Shown here piece by piece: positions 26,135-37,033 of a DNA stretch of 59,885 bases. The translations under genes were made by a program, and so were the position numbers. The stretch covers positions 1-59,885 of the forward strand of contig FZLS01000010.1 in assembly GCA_900197625.1 (NCBI GenBank), in the 5' to 3' direction. The DNA is from Rhodobacteraceae bacterium Water-Bin34. Its GTDB lineage: Bacteria > Pseudomonadota > Alphaproteobacteria > Rhodobacterales > Rhodobacteraceae. Numbering within the stretch: position 1 is the first letter of the stretch; each line of letters opens with the position of its first letter. The notes under the pieces are model-generated. The model made no database searches and was not told where the DNA came from. It saw only the letters and a list, made by a program, of their open reading frames with translations.

Positions 26135-27646
26135 ATGCTAGATCTTATTTATGAAGAACCAAAACCAAAAATATATTCAGGCGCCAAAGGTGATTGGGAA
26201 TTAGTAATAGGTATGGAAGTTCATGCTCAAGTAGCTTCAAAATCAAAATTATTTTCTGGTGCGTCAACTAAGTTTGGCAGTGAACCAAATTCAAACGTAT
26301 CAATGGTTGATGCCGCAATGCCTGGTATGCTTCCAGTAATAAACGAATTTTGTGTAGAGCAAGCAGTCAGGACTGGTTTAGGATTAAAAGCAAAAATTAA
26401 TTTGTATTCTGCATTTGATAGAAAAAATTATTTTTATCCTGATTTACCACAAGGATACCAAATTAGTCAGTTATATCATCCTATTGTTGGTGAAGGCGAA
26501 ATATTAGTTAACTTAGATACTGGGATAGCAAGAAATGTTCGAGTAGAACGCATTCACTTAGAGCAAGATGCCGGTAAATCTGTCCATGATATGGATCCAA
26601 ATATGTCATTTGTAGACTTAAACAGGACTGGTGTTGCCTTAATGGAAATAGTTTCAATGCCCGACATTAGGAGTCCTGAAGAAGCAGCAGCTTACGTAAC
26701 AAAATTAAGACAAATATTACGATATTTAGGCACATGTGACGGCAACATGCAAAATGGCAATATGCGTGCAGATGTAAATGTTTCCGTTTGTCCTGCGGGC
26801 CAGTATGAAAAATTTCGTGCATCTGGTGATTTTAGTCATCTTGGAACACGTTGTGAACTAAAGAATATGAACTCAATGCGTTTTATACAATTAGCTATAG
26901 ATTATGAGGCGCGTAGACAAATTTCTATATTAGAAGACGGAGGCACGATAGATCAAGAAACACGCCTCTATGATGCAGAAAAAAATGAAACTAGATCAAT
27001 GCGGTCCAAAGAAGAAGCGCATGATTATAGATATTTCCCAGATCCTGATCTTTTGCCACTCGAAATAGAACAAAAATGGGTTGACGAAATTTATAATAAT
27101 CTTCCTGAACTCCCAGATGAAAAGAAAATCCGGTTCATTAAAGAATTTAATGTTACAGAATATGATGCAAGTGTACTTACAGCAGATCTTGCAGATGCAG
27201 AATATTTTGAAAAAATTGCAAAGGACCGCGATGGGAAACAAGCTGCAAACTGGGTAATCAACGAATTATTTGGCCGTTTGAACAAAGCTGATTTATCTAT
27301 AAAAGATAGTCCAATCTCTACTAATCAATTAGGTAATATCCTAGACTTAATAAGCAAGGGTGATATCTCTGGCAAGATAGCAAAAGACCTCTTTGAGATT
27401 GTATGGAATGAGGGTGGAAATCCTTCTGAAATAGTAAATGATCGGGGTATGAAGCAGGTTACTGATACTAACCAAATAGAAACTGCCGTGGACAAAATAA
27501 TGAATGAAAACCCTGATCAAGTGGCAAAAGCAAAAGAAAATCCAAAACTTGCTGGATGGTTCGTCGGGCAAGTAATGAAAGCTACGGGCGGAAAAGCAAA
27601 TCCGAAAGCTGTAAATGAAATCATTGCACAAAAGCTGAAAAATTAA
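26135..27646 (+). CDS. gatB: Asp-tRNA(Asn)/Glu-tRNA(Gln) amidotransferase subunit B
   Basis: Kinase-like subunit of the GatCAB amidotransferase, which makes Gln-tRNA(Gln) or Asn-tRNA(Asn) from misacylated precursors. 503 residues. Motifs: [13 protein letters not shown] at 22-34, [18 protein letters not shown] near 90-107, [11 protein letters not shown], and [14 protein letters not shown]. The C-terminal helical and YqeY-like tail carries [17 protein letters not shown]. gatA and gatC are not in the window. CGGGA precedes the ATG. Confidence 0.97.
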   Translation: MLDLIYEEPKPKIYSGAKGDWELVIGMEVHAQVASKSKLFSGASTKFGSEPNSNVSMVDAAMPGMLPVINEFCVEQAVRTGLGLKAKINLYSAFDRKNYFYPDLPQGYQISQLYHPIVGEGEILVNLDTGIARNVRVERIHLEQDAGKSVHDMDPNMSFVDLNRTGVALMEIVSMPDIRSPEEAAAYVTKLRQILRYLGTCDGNMQNGNMRADVNVSVCPAGQYEKFRASGDFSHLGTRCELKNMNSMRFIQLAIDYEARRQISILEDGGTIDQETRLYDAEKNETRSMRSKEEAHDYRYFPDPDLLPLEIEQKWVDEIYNNLPELPDEKKIRFIKEFNVTEYDASVLTADLADAEYFEKIAKDRDGKQAANWVINELFGRLNKADLSIKDSPISTNQLGNILDLISKGDISGKIAKDLFEIVWNEGGNPSEIVNDRGMKQVTDTNQIETAVDKIMNENPDQVAKAKENPKLAGWFVGQVMKATGGKANPKAVNEIIAQKLKN

Positions 27647-27761
27647 GAAAGTTTGAATGAAATTTCGAACAGTCGATTAGTTGAAGATAAAATCATATTA
27701 ATATATACTTCTATAAAGAATTATTAAATTGATCTGATATAATAAAATGTTTGGAGTAAAA

Positions 27762-28160
27762 ATGCCGTTTTTTGAGTATAAGGTAATACCTGCTCCTACT
27801 ATTGGAAAAAAAGCAAAAGGAATAAAAGGAGCTAATGGTCGTTTTGCGAATGCAATAGCTGAAGAAATAAACCAAATGGCAAATGATGGATGGGAGTATA
27901 TGCACGCTGAGAGCCTTCCATCTATTGAGCGACAAGGACTTACAAGAAAAAAACGTGAGGTATATCAAAGCGTATTAATTTTTAAACGCGAAACAGCCCC
28001 TGAGGTAAATACTGAAATTGTTCAAAAAACTCAGAGTCTTAATCCATTTAAAAGTTTTTCAAGTAAAAAAGAACCATCACTTTCTTCAAATGATGAACTA
28101 AACATAATTGAGGAAACTAATAATGATGAATTTGATACTCAATCTAACGAAAAATTTTAA
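27762..28160 (+). CDS. DUF4177 domain-containing protein
   Basis: A 132-residue protein starting at ATG 27762 (MPFFEYKV), chosen because GGAG lies 5 bases upstream; an ATG 15 bases earlier lies across that site. Residues 1-80 look like the small DUF4177 fold, with FFEYKVIPAP, INQMANDGWEYMHAESLP and VYQSVLIFKR. The C-terminal 50 residues are polar, acidic and probably disordered. Function unknown. It shares its stop with convergent bolA through a TTAA at 28157-28160. Confidence 0.78.
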   Translation: MPFFEYKVIPAPTIGKKAKGIKGANGRFANAIAEEINQMANDGWEYMHAESLPSIERQGLTRKKREVYQSVLIFKRETAPEVNTEIVQKTQSLNPFKSFSSKKEPSLSSNDELNIIEETNNDEFDTQSNEKF

Positions 28161-28411
28161 GCTTCACCAACATCCAATGACAATGCGTGTAAACCATCTT
28201 TAAATTCTGCTTTCAATTTTGACATAACAGCTCTGTGTGCAGATACTTGTGACATGCCTGAGAATACACTTGAACGAATTTTTACATTAAAATGGGTTTC
28301 TCCACCTTCTTTAAAGCCACTATGACCTCTGTGAGACTCACTATCATCTACAACAATGAGCTCGCTTGGTGCAAATGCGGCTGTTAATGCTGCAATTATT
28401 CTTGATTCCAT
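28157..28411 (-). CDS. bolA: BolA family protein
   Basis: Small class II KH-fold protein, 84 residues, that partners monothiol glutaredoxins in iron-sulfur handling. Visible: VVDDSESHRGHSGF with the conserved HxGH-type region, THFNVKIRSSVFSGMSQVSAHR, and a C-terminal HALSLDV. The His residues that can ligate a [2Fe-2S] cluster with a glutaredoxin are present. It is divergent from the J-domain gene with an 88-base gap, a conserved neighbourhood in Rhodobacterales. Confidence 0.92.
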   Translation of the reverse strand: MESRIIAALTAAFAPSELIVVDDSESHRGHSGFKEGGETHFNVKIRSSVFSGMSQVSAHRAVMSKLKAEFKDGLHALSLDVGEA

Positions 28412-28431
28412 ATCATTTCTTTCTAATTAAC

Positions 28432-28449
28432 TCTTGGCATCAGCCAAGA
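28432..28449. promoter_or_regulatory. perfect inverted repeat in the bolA/J-domain gap
   Basis: TCTTGGC (28432-28438) and GCCAAGA (28443-28449) form a 7-bp perfect dyad with a 4-base centre, midway between the two divergent genes. It could be an operator or a transcribed hairpin; no T-tract follows in either direction, so it is not a terminator. Confidence 0.35.
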
Positions 28450-28499
28450 ATATAGTAATATTTCTTTCCTGACTCGGGCAAGTGAATAAAGGATCTAAA

Positions 28500-29144
28500 A
28501 TGGCAGAACGGCCTCCTATCAATTTTGATTTTGACATATCTGTATCAGCAGATAAAAAAAAGCGTGCACGAACAAGACGAGGGATGTCAGGCGCATCAGA
28601 AACTTCAAAGATGACTTGTCAACATCCAGACTGCCAAGAACCTGGAAAATACCGTGCACCCCTGAATCCAGATAACTTAGATGAATTTAGATGGTTTTGT
28701 TTAGCACACATTCGACAATTTAATCAAAAATGGAATTTTTTTGAAACGCATTCTGAAGAAGAGTTACAAGAGCAGTTTGCAGCAGATCGTGTATGGGAGC
28801 GAAAAACTGAACCTCTTGGAAAACAGACTGCTGAACAACGCGCCTGGGCTAGGCTAGGAATTGAAGATCCACATCAGGTATTAGGGCAAAATGCTACAAA
28901 AAATCCAGGCAAAGGTGACGCTTTAGGTGGATCTAAACGCCTGCCTTCAGACGAGCGAAAGGCAATCGATACTCTTGAAGCTAAAGATAATTGGACAAAG
29001 ACCGAGTTACGCAAAAAATACAAATCATTAATTAAAGAGCTTCATCCAGACTTGAACGGTGGTGACAGATCACAGGAAGAATTCCTTCAAAAGGTTGTTT
29101 GGGCCTGGGACCAAGTAAAAAATAGCTCAAACTTCAAAGATTAA
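28500..29144 (+). CDS. J-domain-containing molecular chaperone protein
   Basis: A 214-residue protein with a C-terminal J domain (about residues 155-210): KKYKSLIKELHPDLNGGD contains the HPD tripeptide needed to stimulate Hsp70 (DnaK). The N-terminal two-thirds is polar, with CQHPDCQEPGKYRAP and WFCLAHIRQFN giving a possible zinc site, and is the usual architecture of the J protein upstream of cobS in alphaproteobacteria. Start ATG 28500 has AAAGGA upstream; the longer GTG frame overlaps that site. It may help assemble the CobST complex, but that is inference from position. Confidence 0.88.
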   Translation: MAERPPINFDFDISVSADKKKRARTRRGMSGASETSKMTCQHPDCQEPGKYRAPLNPDNLDEFRWFCLAHIRQFNQKWNFFETHSEEELQEQFAADRVWERKTEPLGKQTAEQRAWARLGIEDPHQVLGQNATKNPGKGDALGGSKRLPSDERKAIDTLEAKDNWTKTELRKKYKSLIKELHPDLNGGDRSQEEFLQKVVWAWDQVKNSSNFKD

Positions 29145-29254
29145 GTGTTAAACCGACAAAAGTGTCGCTTATACACTTTCCAATAGAATAATTAGTTCTA
29201 CTTATATAAAAAAAATTCTGATCAAATTTCAGACATTATCAAAGGATTATTAAC

Positions 29255-30226
29255 ATGGCAGATGGCAATCTAGATATTGGGCAGCCTACAGTTAAGCATA
29301 AAGTAAGAGACCTTTTTGGAATCGATACTGATATGGAAATTATGGGATTTCCAAATAGCTCGGATAGAGTTCCAGAGATTGATAGCACTTACAAATTTGA
29401 CCATGATACTACCTTAGCAATTTTAGCTGGTTATACATATAACCGAAGAGTAATGATTCAAGGTTATCATGGCACTGGAAAATCTACCCACATAGAACAA
29501 GTGGGCGCCAAACTAAATTGGCCTACAGTTCGAGTTAATTTAGATAGTCACATTTCCAGAATAGACTTAATAGGAAAAGATGCGATTAAACTTGTTGATG
29601 GCAAACAAGTTACCGAATTTCAAGAAGGTATATTACCCTGGGCCTTAAGAAATCCTGTTGCTATTGTTTTTGACGAATATGATGCTGGAAGAGCAGATGT
29701 TATGTTTGTTATACAACGTGTGCTTGAAGTAGATGGAAAACTTACTTTGCTTGATCAAAATAAGGTAATTGCCCCACATCCTTCTTTTCGACTATTTGCA
29801 ACTGCAAATACTGTTGGACTTGGTGATACAACTGGTCTCTATCATGGCACACAACAAATCAACCAAGGCCAAATGGACCGATGGTCAATTGTAAGCACAT
29901 TAAATTATTTACCGCACGAAGATGAAACAGCAATTGTTACAGCAAAAAATCCTGGTACTGATCCAGAAGTCATTGGCAAGATGGTGACCGTAGCAGAATT
30001 AACTCGTAATGCTTTCATGAATGGTGATATTTCAACTGTTATGTCACCAAGAACTGTCATTGCATGGGCGCAAAACACCAATATATTTAAAGATGTAGGT
30101 TTTGCGTTTAGGCTCACATTCCTTAATAAATGTGATGAGTTAGAAAGAGAAACAGTAGCAGAATTTTATCAACGTTTATTTGATGAAGAATTACCCGAAA
30201 GTGCTGCATCTGTTAGCTTAGGCTAA
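29255..30226 (+). CDS. cobS: cobaltochelatase subunit CobS (AAA+ ATPase)
   Basis: AAA+ subunit of the aerobic cobaltochelatase CobNST, which inserts cobalt into hydrogenobyrinic acid a,c-diamide on the late-insertion cobalamin route. 323 residues. Walker [10 protein letters not shown] at 70-78, Walker B IVFDEYD at 137-143, and a sensor-like [14 protein letters not shown]. Strong ribosome site AAAGGA before the ATG. The stop overlaps the cobT start by one base (TAATG). CobN is not in the window. No cobalamin-riboswitch-like leader is visible upstream, so regulation is unknown. Confidence 0.96.
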   Translation: MADGNLDIGQPTVKHKVRDLFGIDTDMEIMGFPNSSDRVPEIDSTYKFDHDTTLAILAGYTYNRRVMIQGYHGTGKSTHIEQVGAKLNWPTVRVNLDSHISRIDLIGKDAIKLVDGKQVTEFQEGILPWALRNPVAIVFDEYDAGRADVMFVIQRVLEVDGKLTLLDQNKVIAPHPSFRLFATANTVGLGDTTGLYHGTQQINQGQMDRWSIVSTLNYLPHEDETAIVTAKNPGTDPEVIGKMVTVAELTRNAFMNGDISTVMSPRTVIAWAQNTNIFKDVGFAFRLTFLNKCDELERETVAEFYQRLFDEELPESAASVSLG

Positions 30227-32088
30227 TGAGTAAATCAAATAATAACCCTGCGGATCCGTTTAAGAAAGCTCTTGCAGAAGCTACAAGAGCAATGGCTGCT
30301 GATAGCGAGCTAGCAGTAGCTTATTCTATTGATCCTCCAGGGCTGTCTAATGATACAGCGCGCCTACCTCAAGTAAGTCGCCGTATGACACGCCAAGAAG
30401 TATTATTAGCACGCGGCACGGCGGACGCATATGCATTGCGAACTCGTTTCCATAATGAAACAATTCATAATCGCTATATGCCTAAAGGCAATGAAGCAAA
30501 AGAAATATATGAAGTTATGGCTACAGCTAGATGTGAAGCTGTAGGAGCCCGAGCAATGCCTGGAACAGCGGGAAATATTGAAGCAAAGTTAGAGGCAGAA
30601 GCTTTAGCGCTTGGATATGATAAAGCAACATCATTTAAGGATGTACCAATGCCAACAGCTTTATCATACTATTTGAGGCATATAACGACTGGCAGAGAAA
30701 TGCCCAGCACTGTTAAGAATGCTTTAGAGCAATGGAAAACTACTATCGAAGAGCGATCTGGAGCAACATTTGAAAAAATTGGAGACAAAATATTAGATCA
30801 AGTAGAATTTGCTCGTTTTGCCCGTCAACTTATTGATGACCTTGGATATGGTGATCAACTTGGAGATGACCCAGACCAACCGGACGCAGAAGAAGACCAA
30901 GGTGATGCTGAAAATGAACCAGAGGAGTCATCTGAACCAGACAATGATAGTGGGGATACCTCAGAAGAACCAGAAGATACCCAAGAAGATAATGAAGACA
31001 CACAGCAATCTAGTGAGCAACAGCAATCTGAATTATCAATGGATGAAAATGACGAAAATGCTGAGTCTCAAGAAGCTGAGTCTCCAGACAATGAACCGCC
31101 ACTTCAACCACATACACCACCAGCATCTGCTGCTGATCCTAATTACAAAGTATTTACGAATAAATTTGATGAAGAAGTTTTAGCCGAAGACCTAGCATCA
31201 ACAAATGAATTAGAACGATTAAGAGCATATTTAGATCAACAACTTGAACCATTAAAAGGCGCAGTTTCTCGTCTGGCGAACAAACTCCAAAGGAGATTAC
31301 AGGCGCAACAAAATAGGTCTTGGTCATTCGATATGGAAGAAGGGTTATTGGATGCAGGCAGATTAGCACGCATTATATCAAATCCTACAACTCCATTATC
31401 ATTCAAAGTAGAAAAAGATACTGATTTTAGAGATACAGTTGTTACTATATTACTAGACAATTCTGGTTCTATGCGGGGTAGACCTATATCTATTGCTGCT
31501 ATTTGCGCGGATGTTCTTGCTAGGACTCTAGAGAGATGCCAGGTAAAATGCGAAATTTTAGGTTTTACTACACGTACATGGAAAGGGGGGCAAAGTCGTG
31601 AAGAATGGTTGCAAAATGGACGCCCTGAAAGTCCAGGCCGATTGAATGATCTAAGGCATATCATTTATAAAGACGCAGATGCACCTTGGCGAAGATCAAG
31701 ACCTAATCTAGGCTTGATGATGAAAGAAGGACTTTTAAAAGAAAATATTGACGGCGAAGCTCTAGAATGGGCTCACAAAAGAATGACCGTGCGTCCAGAA
31801 GCAAGAAGAATTTTAATGGTTATATCTGATGGCGCACCAGTTGATGATAGCACACTATCTGTAAATTCTGCAGCCTATCTCGAAAAACATTTAAGAGATG
31901 TGATTGCAATGATTGAAAAACGCCGTGCGGTAGAACTTACAGCTATAGGCATTGGCCATGATGTAACACGATATTATGAACGAGCTGTGACAATTACAGA
32001 TGCTGAACAATTGGCCGGGGCAATAACTGAACAATTAGCTGGTTTGTTTGACAACGATCCGCGATTGGTTAAACGGCAAGGGAAATGA
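30226..32088 (+). CDS. cobT: cobaltochelatase subunit CobT
   Basis: Large VWA-domain subunit (620 residues) that forms the CobST ring with CobS. Domain order: helical N-terminus (1-200), a highly acidic Asp/Glu/Ser/Gln-rich linker (about 210-295) typical of CobT, and a C-terminal von Willebrand A domain with the metal-ion-dependent adhesion motif DNSGS at 411-415 and [10 protein letters not shown] further on. The MIDAS binds Mg2+ and contacts the CobN chelatase subunit. Starts in the cobS stop; ends in an ATGA overlap with the M24 peptidase gene. Confidence 0.96.
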   Translation: MSKSNNNPADPFKKALAEATRAMAADSELAVAYSIDPPGLSNDTARLPQVSRRMTRQEVLLARGTADAYALRTRFHNETIHNRYMPKGNEAKEIYEVMATARCEAVGARAMPGTAGNIEAKLEAEALALGYDKATSFKDVPMPTALSYYLRHITTGREMPSTVKNALEQWKTTIEERSGATFEKIGDKILDQVEFARFARQLIDDLGYGDQLGDDPDQPDAEEDQGDAENEPEESSEPDNDSGDTSEEPEDTQEDNEDTQQSSEQQQSELSMDENDENAESQEAESPDNEPPLQPHTPPASAADPNYKVFTNKFDEEVLAEDLASTNELERLRAYLDQQLEPLKGAVSRLANKLQRRLQAQQNRSWSFDMEEGLLDAGRLARIISNPTTPLSFKVEKDTDFRDTVVTILLDNSGSMRGRPISIAAICADVLARTLERCQVKCEILGFTTRTWKGGQSREEWLQNGRPESPGRLNDLRHIIYKDADAPWRRSRPNLGLMMKEGLLKENIDGEALEWAHKRMTVRPEARRILMVISDGAPVDDSTLSVNSAAYLEKHLRDVIAMIEKRRAVELTAIGIGHDVTRYYERAVTITDAEQLAGAITEQLAGLFDNDPRLVKRQGK

Positions 32089-33890
32089 TGTTTCAAACAT
32101 TTGATGAAAAAACTATTCCAGAAACAGCAAAAGACCGTATAAATTCACTTCGGGAAAAAATGTGCATACAGAATATTGATGCATTTTTAATTACACGCAA
32201 CGACGCTCATATGGGAGAATATGTTTCTGAAAGGGATAAACGCTTAGAATGGCTAACAAGTTTCACAGGAAGTGCTGGATACTGTATTGTATTTAAAGAC
32301 CAAGCTTTCTTATTTGTTGACGGCCGCTATACACTGCAGGCAGAAAATCAATGTGATAAAAATATTTTCAAAATTCTTAATATTCCTAAAGATACACTTA
32401 TTGATTGTATAAATAAAAAATTTCAAAAATCTGCTTTTTTAGCTTATGACCCTTGGCTCCACACAATTGAACAGATTGAAGAAATACAGTCTAAAAAGAA
32501 CGAAAGTATAGAACTTATTGAAGTAGATAATCTTATTGATAAAATATGGATTAATCAGCCAGTTTCTTCAAAAGATTTAATGGTTCCACATATCTTGAAA
32601 TATACTGGCCAAAAACATGAAGAAAAACTAAGAGTTATTGGCAATATATTATCTCATGCTGGTCATTCTGATGTAATACTGACACAACCTGATAGTATAG
32701 CATGGGCATTAAATACTCGTGGAACAGACCTTATACAAACCCCTGTTGCTTTATGTTTTGCAACTATTAATAGCAAAGGGATTGCAAACCTTTTTATTGA
32801 TCAGAAAAAAGTAGATAAAAAATTAAAAGATCACTTAGGGTCAAATGTTAAATTACATGACATAAAATATTTCAGTTCATTTTTAGAGACACTTACTGGC
32901 TTAGTCCGAATAGATAAACAGAGAGCTCCAATTGCAATTAAAAGGATCTTAGAAAAAGCTAAGGTTGCTTTTTCTTATGATATTGATCCAGTTCTGAATC
33001 TAAGGGCTTGTAAGAACCAAATTGAATTAGAAGGAAGTATTCAAGCCCATATTAGAGATGGCGCAGCAGTTGTAGAATTTTTATCTGAAATTCAATATAC
33101 AAGTGCAGATTTCTCAAAAGATGAAATAGAACTAGTTAAACATTTAGAATCAAAGCGTTATGCAACTGGAAAATTAAAAAATATTTCATTTGATACAATA
33201 TGTGGTTCAGGACCAAATGCAGCAATAATACATTACCGCGTAAATAATAAATCAAACCGAAAAATCTCTTTTGGAGATATTGTATTAATTGATAGTGGTG
33301 GACAATATCTAGATGGAACAACAGATATTACTCGAACTATTGCAATTGGACCAGTCTCAGAGGAAGTAATGCAAGCTAACACTTTAGTACTAAAAGGTAT
33401 GATTGCAATTTCATCTCTTAAATTTCCCAAAGGGTTATCAGGTCGAGATATTGATGCAATTGCTCGTCAATATTTGTGGTCAGAAGGCTTAGATTTTGAT
33501 CATGGAACTGGACATGGCGTTGGTTCATTTTTATCAGTTCACGAAGGTCCTCAAGCATTATCTAGACAAAATAATGTTCCACTTGAACCAGGGATGATCA
33601 TATCAAATGAGCCCGGTTATTATAAAAAGAACTCATATGGCATTCGCATAGAAAATCTAATATACGTCCGTGAAATCTCTAAAGAACGAAGCCGTGACGG
33701 AAGAAACATGATGGAGTTTGAAACCCTCACTATGGCTCCGATCGATAAAAATATAATAGAATGTAGTCTTTTATCAGAACTAGAAAAAAAATGGATAAAC
33801 AATTATCATTCGATTGTATATAAAAAGCTTAATCCTATTTTGACAAAATCTGCACAAAAATGGTTAAAAACAGCGTGTGAGCCAATATAA
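32085..33890 (+). CDS. M24B family aminopeptidase P (Xaa-Pro aminopeptidase)
   Basis: Metallopeptidase that cleaves the N-terminal residue before proline. 601 residues: two creatinase-like N-terminal domains (to about 300), then the pita-bread catalytic domain. Metal ligands are visible in [19 protein letters not shown] (two Asp), [12 protein letters not shown] (His), SNEPGYY (Glu) and MEFETLTM (Glu). The three-domain size fits the long aminopeptidase P group. ATG at 32085 overlaps the cobT stop by 4 bases, so it is co-transcribed with cobST, probably without functional relation. Ends 2 bases from the convergent ClC gene. Confidence 0.92.
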   Translation: MMFQTFDEKTIPETAKDRINSLREKMCIQNIDAFLITRNDAHMGEYVSERDKRLEWLTSFTGSAGYCIVFKDQAFLFVDGRYTLQAENQCDKNIFKILNIPKDTLIDCINKKFQKSAFLAYDPWLHTIEQIEEIQSKKNESIELIEVDNLIDKIWINQPVSSKDLMVPHILKYTGQKHEEKLRVIGNILSHAGHSDVILTQPDSIAWALNTRGTDLIQTPVALCFATINSKGIANLFIDQKKVDKKLKDHLGSNVKLHDIKYFSSFLETLTGLVRIDKQRAPIAIKRILEKAKVAFSYDIDPVLNLRACKNQIELEGSIQAHIRDGAAVVEFLSEIQYTSADFSKDEIELVKHLESKRYATGKLKNISFDTICGSGPNAAIIHYRVNNKSNRKISFGDIVLIDSGGQYLDGTTDITRTIAIGPVSEEVMQANTLVLKGMIAISSLKFPKGLSGRDIDAIARQYLWSEGLDFDHGTGHGVGSFLSVHEGPQALSRQNNVPLEPGMIISNEPGYYKKNSYGIRIENLIYVREISKERSRDGRNMMEFETLTMAPIDKNIIECSLLSELEKKWINNYHSIVYKKLNPILTKSAQKWLKTACEPI

Positions 33891-33892
33891 TT

Positions 33893-35566
33893 TTATGAAT
33901 GCTCTTCTTTAGATGTATCGAACAGAGCTTTGTTGAAAGTTTTTAATGCGTCTATATAAAATAATACTCCAACTAAATTACTTGAATGCTTTTCATTCCC
34001 TATGCTTACAACAGGCAAATAATCATACACACCATTCTGAAACATAGGCATGGCTGTTTCTAAATTCGCACCTATATCTAGATATTGTCCTTGTTCGATT
34101 ATTTGCCATAAATATTTTTCATCTAGATCAGTCGTTTTCTCAAGATTTTGCATAATATTTACTACTTTATGCTTTGCTAACAAATAATTATGAGGGCCTT
34201 CAGATAGATGTACTCCGCTTTGTTCTAATTGTGTTAAGAAAAATGATCGATGAACCATCTTGCTTGTAAAAGCAGTTGCTATCGATACAGCCACCATCAC
34301 AGCAAGCCCTGCTTGCCAATCACCTGTCAACTCTATCACTATCAAGATAGTTGAAATTGGAGCCCCTAATATGGCAGCAGCTACTGCACCCATTCCTGAT
34401 ATAGCATAGAGTGTTTCATCACCATCAACTGATGGAAAAATGGAAACAGCAATCCATCCAAAAGCAAGACCTGTTAAAGCACCCAACATTAATGATGGTG
34501 AAAAAACCCCCCCTCCCATTCGGCCAGCTAATGTAATTACAACTGCTATTCCTTTTACTAATGCGAAAATAATAGCTGTCCAGAAAAATAATCCCCCATT
34601 TAAAGCAGTTGACATTGTTTCATATCCAACACCTACAATATGAGGAAATTTTATTGCAATTAATCCCAAAAAAGCACCAGCAATGCCAGGTCTGACCCAA
34701 TTTGGAACATGTAGTATTTTTTGGAATTTATCGCCTATAGTCTCTGCCCAAAATACAGATTTTATGAAGCTCACGGCAACAAATGCACACACTATTCCTA
34801 AAAGTATATGTGCAGGTAATTCAATATAAAAATCTTGCGTATGAACCGGTAAACTGAATTCTGTTACATTTCCAAAATACAACCGACTAACTACTGTTCC
34901 TGCAACAGATGCAATTAAAATGGGAGCTAACGCTTGAACTGCGTAATGTCGTAATACAACTTCAAGCGCGAACAATGCACCAGCTAAAGGTGCATTGAAT
35001 GATGCTGAGACTGCTGCAGCTACAGCACAACCCATTAAATTTCGCCCCGTAATTCCATCAGCTTTTATCCAACGAGATATCTTCGAGGATATTAAGGATC
35101 CCAGTAAAACAACTGGCCCCTCACGCCCCGTTGAACCACCTGTTGAAAGAGTAATCATAGATGCAAAAATTGATGCTAATCCTGCTTTTCCCTCAACTCT
35201 TCCATCATATAATGCAGCCCCTTCAATAACTTGACTAACAGATCTTGCACGTCCGTCTTTTGTAAAAAAGTTCAAAATTAAGCCAACAATTAACCCACCA
35301 ATAATGGGGATAAATAGAACTATATGCCAAGGTAATTTTGAAACAGTTTCTGTAAAAGATGCCCCATTCTCACCATAAGAAAATAATTCTAGATATTTAA
35401 TTGCAAGTCGAAAACCAATTGTAGCAAATCCAGATGCTATTCCAATCATTAAAGCGAGAATCCAAAATTGCATCTGGCTCAAGCCATGATTACGGATAAT
35501 GCTTAAATATTTTGATATTGTTTGCATCAAATTATCAAACTTTTTGTTATCGAAAATACCCAACAA
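33893..35566 (-). CDS. ClC family chloride channel/transporter
   Basis: Integral membrane protein of 557 residues with ten or more hydrophobic segments. The selectivity and gating motif GGSTGREGP contains the gating glutamate; further motifs are AAAVSASFNAPLAGALFALEV and GGGVFSPSLMLGALTG. The C-terminal 120 residues form a degenerate CBS-like regulatory region (VVNIMQNLEKTTDLDE and YDYLPVV). Probably a Cl-/H+ antiporter or channel; a tyrosine filter cannot be judged by eye. Start is TTG at 35566 with AAAGGG five bases upstream; a later ATG at 35527 lacks a ribosome site. Confidence 0.9.
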   Translation of the reverse strand: MLGIFDNKKFDNLMQTISKYLSIIRNHGLSQMQFWILALMIGIASGFATIGFRLAIKYLELFSYGENGASFTETVSKLPWHIVLFIPIIGGLIVGLILNFFTKDGRARSVSQVIEGAALYDGRVEGKAGLASIFASMITLSTGGSTGREGPVVLLGSLISSKISRWIKADGITGRNLMGCAVAAAVSASFNAPLAGALFALEVVLRHYAVQALAPILIASVAGTVVSRLYFGNVTEFSLPVHTQDFYIELPAHILLGIVCAFVAVSFIKSVFWAETIGDKFQKILHVPNWVRPGIAGAFLGLIAIKFPHIVGVGYETMSTALNGGLFFWTAIIFALVKGIAVVITLAGRMGGGVFSPSLMLGALTGLAFGWIAVSIFPSVDGDETLYAISGMGAVAAAILGAPISTILIVIELTGDWQAGLAVMVAVSIATAFTSKMVHRSFFLTQLEQSGVHLSEGPHNYLLAKHKVVNIMQNLEKTTDLDEKYLWQIIEQGQYLDIGANLETAMPMFQNGVYDYLPVVSIGNEKHSSNLVGVLFYIDALKTFNKALFDTSKEEHS

Positions 35567-35624
35567 ACTGACCCTTTAATTATTCAAATCTCTAAGCTAA
35601 CATCTATTTAGTTTGGAGATTTCT

Positions 35625-37019
35625 ATGACCAATATTGCAGCAGCCATATCAGAAGTTAAAGCACTTCTTGGCCAAAGATTAAATACGTCAAAATCCGTAT
35701 GTGATTTGCATGGCCAAAATGAAACTTATTTTCCTAAAATGGTACCAAATGCTGTCGCATTTCCACATAATAGTTTGGAGGTTTCAGACATAGTAAAGAT
35801 ATGTGCTAAGTATCATTGCCCAATTACTCCCTGGGGGGTTGGAACTTCATTGGAAGGCCATGCACTACCATTACATGGCGGAATTACTTTAAATATGTCA
35901 GAGATGAATCGCATATTAGAAGTAAACTCCCAAGATATGTTTGCTGTAGTACAACCGGGAGTAACTCGAGAAGCTTTAAATAAAGAACTACGGACTACAG
36001 GATTATTTTTTTCAGTTGATCCAGGAGCAAATGCAACATTAGGTGGTATGGCTGCAACAAGAGCATCAGGGACAACCGCTGTATTATATGGCACGATGCG
36101 AGAGAATGTCCTCCAAATGGAAGTTGTCTTAGCTGATGGCAGAATAATCAAAACTGGTACAAGAGCTAAAAAATCATCCGCGGGATACGATATCAACAAA
36201 TTATTTGTAGGTAGCGAAGGCACACTAGGCATAATTACTGAACTGACAGTGGCCTTAAAAGGCCAACCAGAAGCAATTTCTGCTGCAGTTTGTGACTTTC
36301 CAACTATAGATGATGCTGTAGACGTTGTTATCTCTGCAATACAAATGGGTATTCCTATGGCAAGAATTGAATTAATTGATGAAATATCAATTCGTGCAAT
36401 TAACCAATATTCAAAATTAGATTACCCAGAAAAGCCTCATTTATTTATGGAGTTTCATGGATCAAAAAATAGTGTCTCCCATCAAACAGAATCTATATTA
36501 AATATAGCAAAAGACTTCAAAGTTGGTGATTTTAAATGGTCAACAAAAACTGAAGAATTAAGTAAGCTATGGTCAGCAAGACATCAGGCCTATTATGCAA
36601 CTAAAGCGTTATTTCCAAATCAAATTGGGATGTCCACAGATATCTGTGTTCCAATATCCAAACTTGCTAAAGCAATAAAAGATACTCAAAACGATTTAAA
36701 AAAATTTAATGTTACTGGCTCAATTATTGGTCATGTAGGAGATGGAAATTATCATACATTGCTATTTAGCGATCCTAAAAACCCAGAAGACTTAAAATTA
36801 AATAAGTATCTTGCAAACAGAATGGCTGAAAGGGCGTTAGATGTTGGAGGTACTGTAACTGGAGAACACGGCATAGGCATAGGGAAATTAGATCTTATGG
36901 AACAAGAACACGGTGAAGCATTATCAGTTATGAAAGATTTAAAAAAACTCTTTGATCCAAAAAATATCATGAACCCTGGAAAAATGATAAGATTAGATAC
37001 AAATAAAATTGATAATTAA
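35625..37019 (+). CDS. FAD-binding oxidase, GlcD/D-lactate dehydrogenase type
   Basis: Flavoprotein of the VAO/PCMH family, 464 residues. FAD-binding region with PWGVGTSLEGHALPLHGG (near 73-90), DPGANATLGGMAATRASGT, and GSEGTLGIITELTVA; C-terminal FAD-oxidase domain with GHVGDGNYHTLL and TGEHGIGIGK. Oxidises a 2-hydroxy acid such as glycolate or D-lactate to the keto acid, passing electrons to the respiratory chain; single-subunit form, with no glcE or glcF beside it. ATG 35625 chosen: TTTGGAG lies 6 bases upstream, while the longer frame starts at a TTG inside that site. Convergent with recN. Confidence 0.9.
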   Translation: MTNIAAAISEVKALLGQRLNTSKSVCDLHGQNETYFPKMVPNAVAFPHNSLEVSDIVKICAKYHCPITPWGVGTSLEGHALPLHGGITLNMSEMNRILEVNSQDMFAVVQPGVTREALNKELRTTGLFFSVDPGANATLGGMAATRASGTTAVLYGTMRENVLQMEVVLADGRIIKTGTRAKKSSAGYDINKLFVGSEGTLGIITELTVALKGQPEAISAAVCDFPTIDDAVDVVISAIQMGIPMARIELIDEISIRAINQYSKLDYPEKPHLFMEFHGSKNSVSHQTESILNIAKDFKVGDFKWSTKTEELSKLWSARHQAYYATKALFPNQIGMSTDICVPISKLAKAIKDTQNDLKKFNVTGSIIGHVGDGNYHTLLFSDPKNPEDLKLNKYLANRMAERALDVGGTVTGEHGIGIGKLDLMEQEHGEALSVMKDLKKLFDPKNIMNPGKMIRLDTNKIDN

Positions 37020-37033
37020 ATAAATTAAAAAAC

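Noticed and set aside
29145..29254. Cobalamin riboswitch before cobS
   Set aside because: Only 110 bases, no B12-box-like sequence; just two short overlapping dyads (CGACA/TGTCG and AAGTGT/ACACTT) without a T-tract.
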